Assembly (NCBI GenBank): GCA_965198915.1
Contig: CBDAQC010000001.1
Location: forward strand, 1 to 64,000
Direction: 5' to 3'
DNA from: BOG-908 sp965198915
GTDB taxonomy: Bacteria > Pseudomonadota > Alphaproteobacteria > Acetobacterales > Acetobacteraceae
Length of the DNA stretch: 64,000 nt
The position numbers were made by a program, and so were the translations under genes. Position 1 is the first letter of the stretch. Each line of letters begins with the position of its first letter. Below, one piece after another: positions 17,890 through 28,644 of this stretch. The notes beneath the pieces are model-generated. The model did not search any database. It worked only from the letters and a program-made list of their open reading frames with translations, and was not told the DNA's origin.

Positions 17890-18660
17890 TCAGTTACTGC
17901 GCTGGTTGCCCGTTAGGCGGAGCATCATCATGAACAGGTTGATGAAGTTCAGATACAGGCTGAGCGCGTCATACACGCTGCGCTTGGCCGCGCCGTCCGG
18001 CCCGTCCGCATAGGCAAGCTGCGCGTAATTAACCTTGATGCGCTGCGTGTCGTAGGCGGTGAGCCCGGTGAACACGAGCACGCCGATGATGCTGACGGCG
18101 AACTGCAGCCCGGCGCTGTGCAGGAAGACGTTCACCAGGCTGGCGATGATGATGCCGAACAGGCCCATGATCAGGAAGCTGCCGAACCGCGCGAGGTTCG
18201 CCCCCGTGGTGTAGCCGTAGATCGACATGCCGGCGAACATCGCCGAAGTGATGAAGAACACGCGCGCGATGCTGTCACCCGCATAGACCAGGAAGATGTT
18301 GGTCAGGCTGGCGCCCATCGCCACGCAGAATGCCCAGTACAGCGCCTGCACCGTGCTGCTGCGCATGCGGTTGATGCCGAAGCTCAGCGCCAGCACGAAG
18401 GCCAGCGGCGCGAACATCGACAGCGTGCCCAGGCCGGTGGGCGCCACGCGCACGCCGTATTCGGTAGCCACCCGGTGATAGAACAGGTTGATCAGGCTGG
18501 TGTTCGCCACGCCATACGCCACCACGCCGGTGAGCAGCAGGCCGGACGCCATCCAGTTGTAGACGCGCAGCATGTAGGCGCGCAGGCCTTCGTCGATGGC
18601 CGCCACGCCGGCGACGCCGACCGGGCGGGTAAAACTCCTGGAATCCGGAGTGTAAGCCAT
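17890..18660 (-). CDS. Bax inhibitor-1 family membrane protein (YccA/YbhL-like)
   Basis: The 256-residue protein has about seven membrane helices and ends in the family-typical pair of segments TGLTAYDTQRIKVNYAQ and ALSLYLNFINLFMMMLRL. Bacterial BI-1 homologues act as pH-sensitive calcium leak channels or bind the FtsH protease. I chose the ATG giving MAYTPDSRSF: it has AAGGA nine bases upstream and matches the usual N-terminus, while the frame runs 33 codons further without support. It is transcribed alone and shares a terminator with carD. Confidence 0.93.
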   Translation of the reverse strand: MAYTPDSRSFTRPVGVAGVAAIDEGLRAYMLRVYNWMASGLLLTGVVAYGVANTSLINLFYHRVATEYGVRVAPTGLGTLSMFAPLAFVLALSFGINRMRSSTVQALYWAFCVAMGASLTNIFLVYAGDSIARVFFITSAMFAGMSIYGYTTGANLARFGSFLIMGLFGIIIASLVNVFLHSAGLQFAVSIIGVLVFTGLTAYDTQRIKVNYAQLAYADGPDGAAKRSVYDALSLYLNFINLFMMMLRLTGNQRSN

Positions 18661-18850
18661 GGGTTGATCCTTCAGGGGCGGGAGTGCGGCACGATACCAC
18701 AGTTGGAACCGCCGCGCTCGCTCAGTCAATTTGGCGAGACAGGCAAGCCGTTCAAGCATCCGCTACCGCCCTCTCGCGTGACAAACTTCTCATCTGCACC
18801 CTTTCTACCTTCCAGCTTGAACTTTCTACCAGGCGCGCGTTAATCAGCGC

Positions 18851-19108
18851 ATGGCCAACCAGCTCAACATAAAAAGCGAGGACGGATACCGCCTTGCCAC
18901 CGAGCTGTCCGACCTGACGGGAGAGAGCCTGACGGCCGCGGTGACCGAAGCGCTGCGCGAGCGCCTGGACCGCGAGCAGCGCCTGCGTGACCGCGCCGCC
19001 CGGCTGGCTCGCCTGGCGGCGCTTGCGGCCGAGATACGCGCCAGCCTCCGGCTCACGCCCGGCGCTTCCCACGCCTATCTGTATGACGACAGCGGCCGGC
19101 CTGCGTGA
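18851..19108 (+). CDS. vapB: VapB-type antitoxin
   Basis: This 85-residue protein has an N-terminal LNIKSEDGYRLATELSDLTGESLTAAVTEALRERL region matching the ribbon-helix-helix VapB/Rv0623-like antitoxins that pair with PIN toxins, followed by a charged helix and a short C-terminal tail that would wrap the toxin. Its last four bases overlap the toxin start (GTGA), the classic translational coupling. It would bind and silence VapC and repress its own operon. The divergent BI-1 gene starts 190 bases to the left. Confidence 0.9.
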   Translation: MANQLNIKSEDGYRLATELSDLTGESLTAAVTEALRERLDREQRLRDRAARLARLAALAAEIRASLRLTPGASHAYLYDDSGRPA

Positions 19109-19500
19109 TCGTGGACACCTCCGCGCTGCTTTCCATCCTGCTCGACGAGGCGCAGGCCGACCGCCTGCTGGAAGCCATCGTGGACGCGCCGGCGCCGCGC
19201 ATGTCGGCGGCGAACTGGCTGGAGCTGTCGATGATCGTGGAGGAGCATGGCGGCCGGCTGGCCAGCCTGCGGCTGGACGAGTTCATCCGCACCGCCGGCA
19301 TCGAGATCACGCCCGTGACGGTGGAACAGGCCGCCGCCGCCCGCAACGCCTGGCGGTATTTCGGCCGGCACAAACATTCCGCGCGGCTGGATTTCGGCGA
19401 TTGCTTCGCCTACGCGCTGGCCAAGACGGCGGGTGCGCCCTTGCTGTTCAGCGGCGAGGATTTCTCGCGTACCGATGTCGAGCCGGCTTTGCGGGGGTGA
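19105..19500 (+). CDS. vapC: VapC toxin, PIN domain ribonuclease
   Basis: The 131-residue protein is a single PIN domain. The acidic catalytic residues are in place: Asp4 in MIVDTSALL, Glu40 in NWLELS, Asp96 and Asp99 in RLDFGDCFAYALAK, and Asp119 in FSGEDF. VapC toxins cleave initiator tRNA or rRNA. The GTG start overlaps the vapB stop by four bases. Everything needed for activity seems present. The pair sits immediately upstream of glyS, in the place where glyQ would be expected, with a repeat element in between. Confidence 0.92.
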   Translation: MIVDTSALLSILLDEAQADRLLEAIVDAPAPRMSAANWLELSMIVEEHGGRLASLRLDEFIRTAGIEITPVTVEQAAAARNAWRYFGRHKHSARLDFGDCFAYALAKTAGAPLLFSGEDFSRTDVEPALRG

Positions 19501-19514
19501 GGGTGAAGCAAGGA

Positions 19515-19553
19515 AGCAGTTCTTTTTTGAAAAAAAGAACCAAAAAACTTTTG
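19515..19553. repeat. Dispersed AT-rich hairpin repeat, single left end, AGCAG type
   Basis: A left end of the second sequence type: AGCAGTTC replaces AAGGCCTTC and GAACC replaces GAAGC, so the stem still pairs. It begins 14 bases after vapC and is followed by the CCTGTCGGCGG core half. No right end precedes glyS. Confidence 0.9.
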
Positions 19554-19603
19554 CTTCCTGTCGGCGGCTGGCCCGGCGCTCGCTTTTGGCGGCGGGCGGG
19601 TTA

Positions 19604-21631
19604 GTGGCCGAGCTGTTTTTGGAGCTGTTCAGCGAGGAGATACCGGCGCGGCTGCAGGCGTTCGGGGCCGAGTTGCTGGGCCGGCAGGTCTGCGACGCGC
19701 TCGCGGCCTTGAACCCGCGGGAAGTGCGCCTTTTCCACGGCCCGCGCCGCCTGGCACTGGGATTGTCGGTGGACGCGGCGAGTGCGGCGCGCGCCAGTTC
19801 GGAACGCGGCCCGCGCGTCACCGCGCCCGAGCAGGCGCTGGCCGGTTTCCTGCGCAAGCACGAGGCAGGCCGCGACGCCCTGCGCGAGGAGGCCGGCTTC
19901 TGGGTCCTCGACAAGACGGCGCCGGCGATCCAGGCCGCAACAATGGTGGCGAGTGCCCTGCCGGTCCTCCTGCGCCGCTTCGCCTGGCCGAAATCCATGC
20001 GCTGGGGCGGCACCAGCGCGTTCACCTGGATACGCCCGCTGCGCCGTATCGTCTGTCTGCTGGACGGCGCCGTCGTCCCTTTCACCCTGGCCACGCCGGA
20101 CGATGACGGCCACGGCCTGGCCGCGTCCAACCTGACGCAGGGCCATCGCCGCCACGCCCAGCCGATCGTCGTCTCCGGCCTGCAGGACTGGCAGGGCAAG
20201 CTGCGTGAAGCCCATGTCGTGGCCGCCTGCGCCGACCGCATCGCCCTGATACGAGACGGGCTGGCCGGGCGCGCCGCCGCCTGCGGCGTGGCCATCGTGC
20301 CCGATGACGGCCTGCTGGAGGAGGTGGCCGGCCTGGTCGAGTGGCCGGTGCCGCTGCTCGGGCGCATCGACGACGCGTACATGGATTTGCCGCCGGAGGT
20401 CATGCAGGTCTCCATGCGGGTCAACCAGCGCTACTTCGCCACCCGCCAGGCGGACGGTGCCGCCGCACCCTGGTTCGCCTTCGCGGCCAATGTCGATGCG
20501 CCGGATGGCGGGGCCGCCATAATCGCCGGCAACGAACGCGTGCTGCGCGCCAGGTTCTCCGACGCCCGGCATTTCTGGGACCTGGACCGGCGCACCAGGC
20601 TTGCGGATCGCGTGGCGGCCCTGGACGGCATCGTTTTCCAGGCGGAGCTGGGCACGCAAGGCGCGCGGGTGCAGCGTATCGTCACGCTTGCGGCCGCGCT
20701 GGCGCCGATGGTGGGCGCCGACGCGGCGCTGGCCGCGCGCGCGGCGCTGCTGTGCAAAGCGGACCTGACCACCGGCATGGTGGGCGAGTTTCCCGAATTG
20801 CAGGGTGTGATGGGCGGCTACTACGCCGCGCATGACGGCGAGGACCCGAGCGTGGCCTCGGCCGTGCGCGACCACTACGCGCCGAAGGGCGCCGGCGACG
20901 TCGTGCCGCGCGAGCCCGTCAGCGTGGCGGTGGCGCTGGCCGACAAGCTGGACCAGTTGGCGAGCTTCTTCTCCATCGGCCAGAAACCCACCGGCTCCGG
21001 TGACCCGTACGCGTTGCGCCGTGCCGCGCTGGGCGTGATCCGGATTATCCGCGAGAACGGCCTGCGCCTGGGCCTGCGCGCCGTGCTGCGCCACGCCGCG
21101 CCGGAGGTGGCCGGCGACGTGACCGCCTTTATCTTCGAGCGGCTGCGGGTCCAGCAGCGGGCGGAAGGCGCGCGGCACGACGTGCTGGCGGCCGTGTTCG
21201 CCGCCGCATCCGACGACGACATCGTTCGCGCCCTGGCCCGCACGGAGGCGATCGCCGCGCTGCTGACCACCCAGGACGGCACCAACCTGCTGGCCGCCTA
21301 CAAGCGCGCCGCCAACATCCTGCGCATCGAGGACAAGCGCGACGGCCCGCATGATGGCCAAGTGGAGCCCGGCGCGCTGGTGCAGGCGGAGGAACGCGCC
21401 CTGCACGAAGCGCTGCAACAGAGCGGCGGCGCGGTGCAGGCGCTGGCGGACGAGGCCTACGCGAAGGCTACCAGCCAGCTCGCGACCCTGCGCGCCCCGC
21501 TGGACGCGTTCTTCGACAAGGTCACCGTGAACGCCGAAGACCAGGCGCTGCGCCGCAACCGCCTGAACCTACTCCACGCCCTCCGCACCCTGCTGAACCA
21601 GGTGGCGGATTTCTCAACCATCGAAGCCTGA
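19604..21631 (+). CDS. glyS: Glycyl-tRNA synthetase beta subunit
   Basis: The 675-residue protein is the beta chain of the alpha2beta2 glycyl-tRNA synthetase, needed for tRNA binding and aminoacylation. Family landmarks are the ELFSEEIPARLQ start, SMRWGGTSAFTWIRPLR, LPPEVMQVSMRVNQRYF, LEDKLDQL-like ALADKLDQLASFF with GSGDPYALRRAALGVIRI, and the C-terminal ALRAPLDAFFDKVTVNAED anticodon-binding domain. The GTG at 19604 matches the usual N-terminus; upstream frame reads through the repeat and must be ignored. glyQ, normally just upstream, is not in this window. ppdK follows 68 bases later in the same direction, with a GC-rich hairpin between. Confidence 0.95.
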   Translation: MAELFLELFSEEIPARLQAFGAELLGRQVCDALAALNPREVRLFHGPRRLALGLSVDAASAARASSERGPRVTAPEQALAGFLRKHEAGRDALREEAGFWVLDKTAPAIQAATMVASALPVLLRRFAWPKSMRWGGTSAFTWIRPLRRIVCLLDGAVVPFTLATPDDDGHGLAASNLTQGHRRHAQPIVVSGLQDWQGKLREAHVVAACADRIALIRDGLAGRAAACGVAIVPDDGLLEEVAGLVEWPVPLLGRIDDAYMDLPPEVMQVSMRVNQRYFATRQADGAAAPWFAFAANVDAPDGGAAIIAGNERVLRARFSDARHFWDLDRRTRLADRVAALDGIVFQAELGTQGARVQRIVTLAAALAPMVGADAALAARAALLCKADLTTGMVGEFPELQGVMGGYYAAHDGEDPSVASAVRDHYAPKGAGDVVPREPVSVAVALADKLDQLASFFSIGQKPTGSGDPYALRRAALGVIRIIRENGLRLGLRAVLRHAAPEVAGDVTAFIFERLRVQQRAEGARHDVLAAVFAAASDDDIVRALARTEAIAALLTTQDGTNLLAAYKRAANILRIEDKRDGPHDGQVEPGALVQAEERALHEALQQSGGAVQALADEAYAKATSQLATLRAPLDAFFDKVTVNAEDQALRRNRLNLLHALRTLLNQVADFSTIEA

Positions 21632-21649
21632 CAGACCGACGGGGGGTCT

Positions 21650-21672
21650 GGGGGGGACGGCACGTCTCCCCC
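21650..21672 (+). terminator. GC-rich hairpin between glyS and ppdK
   Basis: Ten-base arms (GGGGGGGACG and CGTCTCCCCC) pair around GCA with one G-U, followed within a few bases by a T-rich stretch. It may terminate or attenuate glyS transcription before ppdK. Its left flank (GGGGTCTGGGG-like) resembles the repeat at 50.9 kb. Confidence 0.5.
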
Positions 21673-21699
21673 GGTTCTTACTTTCTTGGAGAAACCAAA

Positions 21700-24369
<2,670 letters not shown>

Positions 24370-24376
24370 AGTAAGA

Positions 24377-24542
24377 AAGGCCTTCTTTTTTGAAAAAAAG
24401 AAGCAAAAAACTTTTATCTTCCCGCCTGCACTAAGGGCCGCGCAGGTTCTTCAAGTTCAAGACTTGCAGGACCTGCGCGGCCCTTCATGCGACCGTCAGG
24501 AGCAAAAGTTTTTTGCTTCTTTTTTTCAAAAAAGAAGGCCTT
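24377..24542. repeat. Dispersed inverted-repeat element, both ends, palindromic core
   Basis: Left end at 24377-24415 and right end at 24502-24542. The core contains a further palindrome at 24433-24485 with 15-base perfect arms, AAGGGCCGCGCAGGT and its complement. It fills the gap between the converging ppdK and tannase genes. Confidence 0.92.
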
Positions 24543-24553
24543 TCTTGCTCCTT

Positions 24554-26353
24554 CTACGGCCCGTATTGCGGCGCAAACCCCTGGTTCGTCACCGGCGCGC
24601 CGCTCACGCACTGGTAGCTGGTGGCCAGCGTCTTGTCCCCACTGACATACGCGCTGTGCGCCGGATACAGGCACAGCGGACGCTGGAACGCGACACCCGA
24701 GGTTGGATCGTCATTGACGTATTTGGTGGCGATCAACGACGTGGGCGCCACGCCCTGCTCCACCCAGCCGATCAGCGCGCCCAGAGCATCATCAGACGGG
24801 TCGAGCGGCTTGGGCGGCAACGTGCCGGACAGATTGCCGAACGCATTGGGGCCTGGTCCGCCGCCGCAATGCCAAACGCCGGGTGCCATGAACAGGCGAA
24901 GGTAGTTCTGCACGTTCGGATCGGCCGCGGCTACCGCATTGTAGTAGTCGATCGCGGTGGCGCTTGGGATCAGCGGGTCCGCGTAGCCCTGATACATCAG
25001 GATCTTGTGGCCACGGCCGGCCATGGCCGAAAGATCCGTGCTGTTCGCGTTCAGCACTTCCGCGAAAGTCTGGCCGCCCACCGGCGTGTTGTCGATCAGC
25101 GCGATCTCGCTGGCCAGTTCCGGCGCCAGCTTGGAGGGCGTGGCGAACATTTCCTGCCAGACCCAGTTCGGGCCGAGCGCCCAGTTCATCAGGCTGTCGA
25201 AGGCCGGCGTGGGAAGCGCCTGCTGGAACGGCAGGCCCAGATTGCCCTCATATCCATTCGCGGCCGAGGGTATGATCGGCTCCTCCGTGCCGCGCTCCGC
25301 GCCGGGGTAGAGCTGGTTGCCCTGGTCATCGACGGCGCCGCTCCAGTCACGGTTCATCGCAAGCGCCTGGTCATGTGTCAGGCAGGTGCAGCTTGCAGCG
25401 CTGGGATCGGTGCAGGGCACTTCATCGAGCGTGCCCTTGCAAGTCAGCGCCAATGCGCTCGTCTTGCACATCGCAGGCTGCGTCAGGAAATCGTCCGCGC
25501 GCAGTCCGCCGTCACGTCCGGCGCATTGCTTCAGCACCAGCGCATGCGTCAAGGCGAGCGCCGCGTTCGTGAGATACGCGTCCGGCGCGAAATGCGTGGC
25601 TTCGTAGATGGCCGGTCCCGCCATGTGCAGATGCGTGCGGTTATGCGCCGGCGCGCCCGCCAGTATGCCGTCGTAATCGTTCGGAAAGCGCTGGCTTTCC
25701 ATTAGCGCCTGCTGTCCGCCCGTGGAGCAGCCATCGAAATACGTAGCGGCCGCCGGCGTCGCGTAGTACCGATCCACGATCAGCTTCGCCGCCACGGTCA
25801 TCAGATGGGTGGAGGCATAGCCGAAATCGCGTATCGCCGCGGCGTCGTGATACAGGCCGCCGGGTATGCCGCCGTCGCCCGACGTGTCACCGCAGAACAG
25901 GCTGTTGCATTTGAACAGGATGCCCGTGCCCATGTCCGTGTTGGCGGACGCGAAACCTTCGAGCAATCCGAGCTGCAGCGAGCTGTAGCTGATGGCGCCG
26001 GCGAACCCGCCATTGCCCAGGCCGAGGAAGCGGTGATTCCAGGTCGTCTCCGGCAGCCAGACTTCGACGGCGGATTGTGATGTGTTGGGGTTGCCGCTGG
26101 AGGAGATCACCATCGCCACCCGGCAGAAGGAGGGAAGGCCGTTGATCACGGTGCCGCCCGGCTCCGTGAAGCTGCCGCCGGTGACGTCTTGGGCGGTCAG
26201 TGAAACGATGGATGCGTTGCCGCCCAGCCTCGGTGTGTAGCTGGCCAGATCGGTGCAGTTCGTGGCAGAGGCGGGATGGGCGAGTGCAACGGCACCCGCC
26301 AGCCCGGCTGCCACCGACCACGCCGCCGTTTTCGGCGTACGTACGATGGGCAT
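24554..26353 (-). CDS. Exported tannase/feruloyl esterase family protein
   Basis: The 599-residue precursor has a signal peptide ending around SAT-N, so the enzyme is periplasmic or secreted. It belongs to the tannase/feruloyl esterase family of serine hydrolases that split ester bonds in plant phenolics such as gallotannins and feruloyl sugars. The nucleophile serine lies in FDGCSTGGQQ near residue 210, the acid in YQGYADPLIPS, and the histidine in GVWHCGGGPG. Paired cysteines flanking the serine and histidine fit the family's CS-D-HC arrangement. The ATG at 26353 has GGGAG correctly placed. An ATG seven codons upstream overlaps that Shine-Dalgarno and was rejected. Next upstream on the strand is a Tat-exported oxalate decarboxylase, which suggests use of plant material. 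Confidence 0.92.
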   Translation of the reverse strand: MPIVRTPKTAAWSVAAGLAGAVALAHPASATNCTDLASYTPRLGGNASIVSLTAQDVTGGSFTEPGGTVINGLPSFCRVAMVISSSGNPNTSQSAVEVWLPETTWNHRFLGLGNGGFAGAISYSSLQLGLLEGFASANTDMGTGILFKCNSLFCGDTSGDGGIPGGLYHDAAAIRDFGYASTHLMTVAAKLIVDRYYATPAAATYFDGCSTGGQQALMESQRFPNDYDGILAGAPAHNRTHLHMAGPAIYEATHFAPDAYLTNAALALTHALVLKQCAGRDGGLRADDFLTQPAMCKTSALALTCKGTLDEVPCTDPSAASCTCLTHDQALAMNRDWSGAVDDQGNQLYPGAERGTEEPIIPSAANGYEGNLGLPFQQALPTPAFDSLMNWALGPNWVWQEMFATPSKLAPELASEIALIDNTPVGGQTFAEVLNANSTDLSAMAGRGHKILMYQGYADPLIPSATAIDYYNAVAAADPNVQNYLRLFMAPGVWHCGGGPGPNAFGNLSGTLPPKPLDPSDDALGALIGWVEQGVAPTSLIATKYVNDDPTSGVAFQRPLCLYPAHSAYVSGDKTLATSYQCVSGAPVTNQGFAPQYGP

Positions 26354-26604
26354 GAAGTTTCTCCCTTTTATCACGCAGGGAGAAGCTTACCGGCCAGTGA
26401 CAATTACGCAAGATGGCCTGACGCTCAGAACGCAAGCCAGCGGGCAATGATGTCACAACCAGAGATGGCAGCGCCACCCGACCCGCATCACTGCGCGCCG
26501 GATGTTTCCTGAATCTGCCGAGTCTCACAACAGTGGGTGGCGAAGTCTCCTGCTTTTTCCGGAAAAGGAGGCGTGTCTAACCTTCGCGCACCCCGCACAT
26601 TGCC

Positions 26605-27864
26605 TCAGACCGGCAGCACATCCGGACCACCTTTGGGGAACTTCGCAATGTCTTCCGGTGACATGTTGAAATGGGCCGCCACCATCGCCGGCGGCGTGTG
26701 CGACAGCCAATCCGACAGGGACACGTCCTGGAAGGTCGGTGTCTTGAACACTTCCAGAAACACCAGGTCCTCGTTGCCGATATTCTTTATGTAATGGCCG
26801 TAGCTCCGCTTCACATATCCGATATCGCCTGGCGCGAAATCATTGGTGACTGCCTTCGGGCCGGAGCCGAACACCGTCATCTGGCCGCGGCCCTTTATCC
26901 AATATTGCCACTCATCGGCGTTCGGATGCCAATGCATCTCCCGCAGGCCGCCGGGATGCACCGTGACCAATGCCGCCGCAATCGTGGAGGACGCCTTGAA
27001 GTTGTGGCTGTCGGCAATCTGCACGAAGCCGCCTTTTGTGCGCTGCGAAACCGGGCCGGACGCCAACGAATATGTGAACGGATTGGGCGGCGGTCCCTTG
27101 TCGCTGGCGATTGCCTGCGCGTCTGCCGACAGCGGCCCGGGCATCGGTCCCTGAAAGATCCAAAGCGAGTGGGTGAATATCTTGCTGAACGCCGATTCGG
27201 GCAGGCCGAAATTTGCCGCCAGAACGTCGGGCGGCGTGTGGGCCAGCCAGTCGGTCACGAGCAGCGTGTTGAACTCGGTAGCCTTGCCGTCATCGAAGGC
27301 CAGGATGAACTCGCAGCCATCGGGACCGATTCCCTGCAGGGAATGCGGGTATCCGCCAGGGAAATACCACAGATCGCCTTCCTTGACGTCCGCCACGTAG
27401 GCGCGGCCCTGCGGGTCGATGCAAGTGATGCGGCAATTGCCGTAGGACATGTAGCCCCACTCGGCGGCCAGGTGCCAATGCAGCTCGCGCGTGCCGCCGG
27501 CATCCAGGCGCATGTTCACGCCGCTGATCGATTCGGAAATCTCGAAATCGCTCTGCGTCACCTGGCGCGCCCAGCCGCCATCCTGGATCCGGCGCGGCGC
27601 GTTATTGAACGACGCCCAGAACTGCGGCAGGTCGCTCACATCCGTGGCGGGCGGCGTTACGGCGGCGGGAAACTGGTTGGCCAGCGTGGGATTCTGCGGC
27701 CCGGGATCGATCGCGCTCTGCGGATGGTCGCGGGTGTTCATGATCCCCTGCGGCGGCTGGTCAGGGTTGCCCGGCGCGGCGGCAGCGAGCGCGGCCGTGC
27801 TGGCCGCGACCGCACCCAACGCGGCGCCGGTGCCCAGAAGGGCGCGTCTCGAATAATTTTCCAT
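26605..27864 (-). CDS. oxdC: Tat-exported oxalate decarboxylase (bicupin)
   Basis: Oxalate decarboxylases turn oxalate into formate and CO2 using manganese, consuming a proton. The 419-residue protein has two cupin domains, each with full Mn ligands: His129, His131, Glu135 and His174, then His311, His313, Glu318 and His357. The lid loop after DDGKA reads TEFNT, where the Bacillus enzyme has SENST; the glutamate (Glu197) that separates decarboxylase from oxidase activity is kept. The N-terminus carries a twin-arginine leader (NYSRRALLGTGAALGAVAAS), so export would be in folded form. It lies upstream of the tannase gene with 250 bases between, so joint transcription is uncertain. Confidence 0.93.
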   Translation of the reverse strand: MENYSRRALLGTGAALGAVAASTAALAAAAPGNPDQPPQGIMNTRDHPQSAIDPGPQNPTLANQFPAAVTPPATDVSDLPQFWASFNNAPRRIQDGGWARQVTQSDFEISESISGVNMRLDAGGTRELHWHLAAEWGYMSYGNCRITCIDPQGRAYVADVKEGDLWYFPGGYPHSLQGIGPDGCEFILAFDDGKATEFNTLLVTDWLAHTPPDVLAANFGLPESAFSKIFTHSLWIFQGPMPGPLSADAQAIASDKGPPPNPFTYSLASGPVSQRTKGGFVQIADSHNFKASSTIAAALVTVHPGGLREMHWHPNADEWQYWIKGRGQMTVFGSGPKAVTNDFAPGDIGYVKRSYGHYIKNIGNEDLVFLEVFKTPTFQDVSLSDWLSHTPPAMVAAHFNMSPEDIAKFPKGGPDVLPV

Positions 27865-27978
27865 GTGCGTGACCTCGTAATCGCAGGGTCCGGGTGGAAC
27901 GCCTCATCGGCGGTTGGTATCCCACGCGGTCGTGGTCACGATTTAGGGCAGGCAGGCAAAGCCTTCTTTGCTGCCTTG

Positions 27979-28644
27979 CTACTTCGGTGTGTTTTGCGAC
28001 ATCCGGCCTTGCATCAGGCCCACGCTTTCGATGTAAAGGAGCGCCGCCTCGAATGCGGCGTCGGCATCCAGCTCGGTGGTGTCTAGCACAAACGCATCTT
28101 CCGCCGGCCGCAGCGGGGCGGCGGCGCGTGACGCGTCGGCGGCATCGCGGGCTTCCATGTCCTCGCGCACCGTCTCCAGCAAAGCGGGCACGCCGCGGCC
28201 CGTCAGCTCCAGCCAGCGGCGGCGCGCACGCGCGGCCACGCTCGCCGTCACGAAAAGCTTTGCGCGCGCCTCGGGAAAAATGATCGTGCCGATGTCCCGC
28301 CCGTCCAGCACGGCGCCGTTCGTCCGGCCGAAACTGCGCTGGAACTCCAGCAGCGCCGCGCGCACCGGCGGCAGGGAGGCAACCGCGGCAGCCGCGCGGT
28401 CCACATCAGGCGTGCGCAGATCGGTGCGTTCCAGGTCCGGCGGCGCAAGCCCGCGCGCGGCCTGCTCCGCGGCGCCTGGGTGGGCAGGGTCGGCGCCGGC
28501 CAGCAGCAGGCGGCGCGCGGTGGCCCTGTACAGCAGGCCGGTGTCCAGATAGGGCAGCCCCAGATGCGCGGCCAGGCGGCGGGCCAGCGTTCCCTTGCCC
28601 GCCGCGGCCGGGCCGTCGATCGCCACGATGCGGTTCGCCGTCAT
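27979..28644 (-). CDS. cmk: Cytidylate kinase
   Basis: The enzyme phosphorylates CMP and dCMP with ATP. The 221-residue protein begins with a P-loop, AIDGPAAAGKGTLARRLA, followed by YLDTGLLYRA and DGRDIGTIIFPEA, the nucleotide-binding signatures of Cmk. Its start overlaps the aroA stop as ATGA, so the two genes are translationally coupled. In proteobacteria rpsA normally follows cmk; here the next gene on that strand is oxdC, after a 114-base gap containing only a vague remnant of the dispersed repeat. Confidence 0.96.
   Translation of the reverse strand: MTANRIVAIDGPAAAGKGTLARRLAAHLGLPYLDTGLLYRATARRLLLAGADPAHPGAAEQAARGLAPPDLERTDLRTPDVDRAAAAVASLPPVRAALLEFQRSFGRTNGAVLDGRDIGTIIFPEARAKLFVTASVAARARRRWLELTGRGVPALLETVREDMEARDAADASRAAAPLRPAEDAFVLDTTELDADAAFEAALLYIESVGLMQGRMSQNTPK

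Noticed and set aside
19433..19603. Extension of glyS upstream of the GTG at 19604
   Set aside because: The added residues (FFFEKKNQKTFA) are translated repeat and vapC sequence in another frame.
21632..21699. Riboswitch or leader upstream of ppdK
   Set aside because: Only one G/C hairpin is seen in 68 bases; no recognisable aptamer.
27941..27975. Remnant of the dispersed repeat after cmk
   Set aside because: Only GCCTTCTTTG-like similarity remains, without the A/T hairpin. Could be chance.
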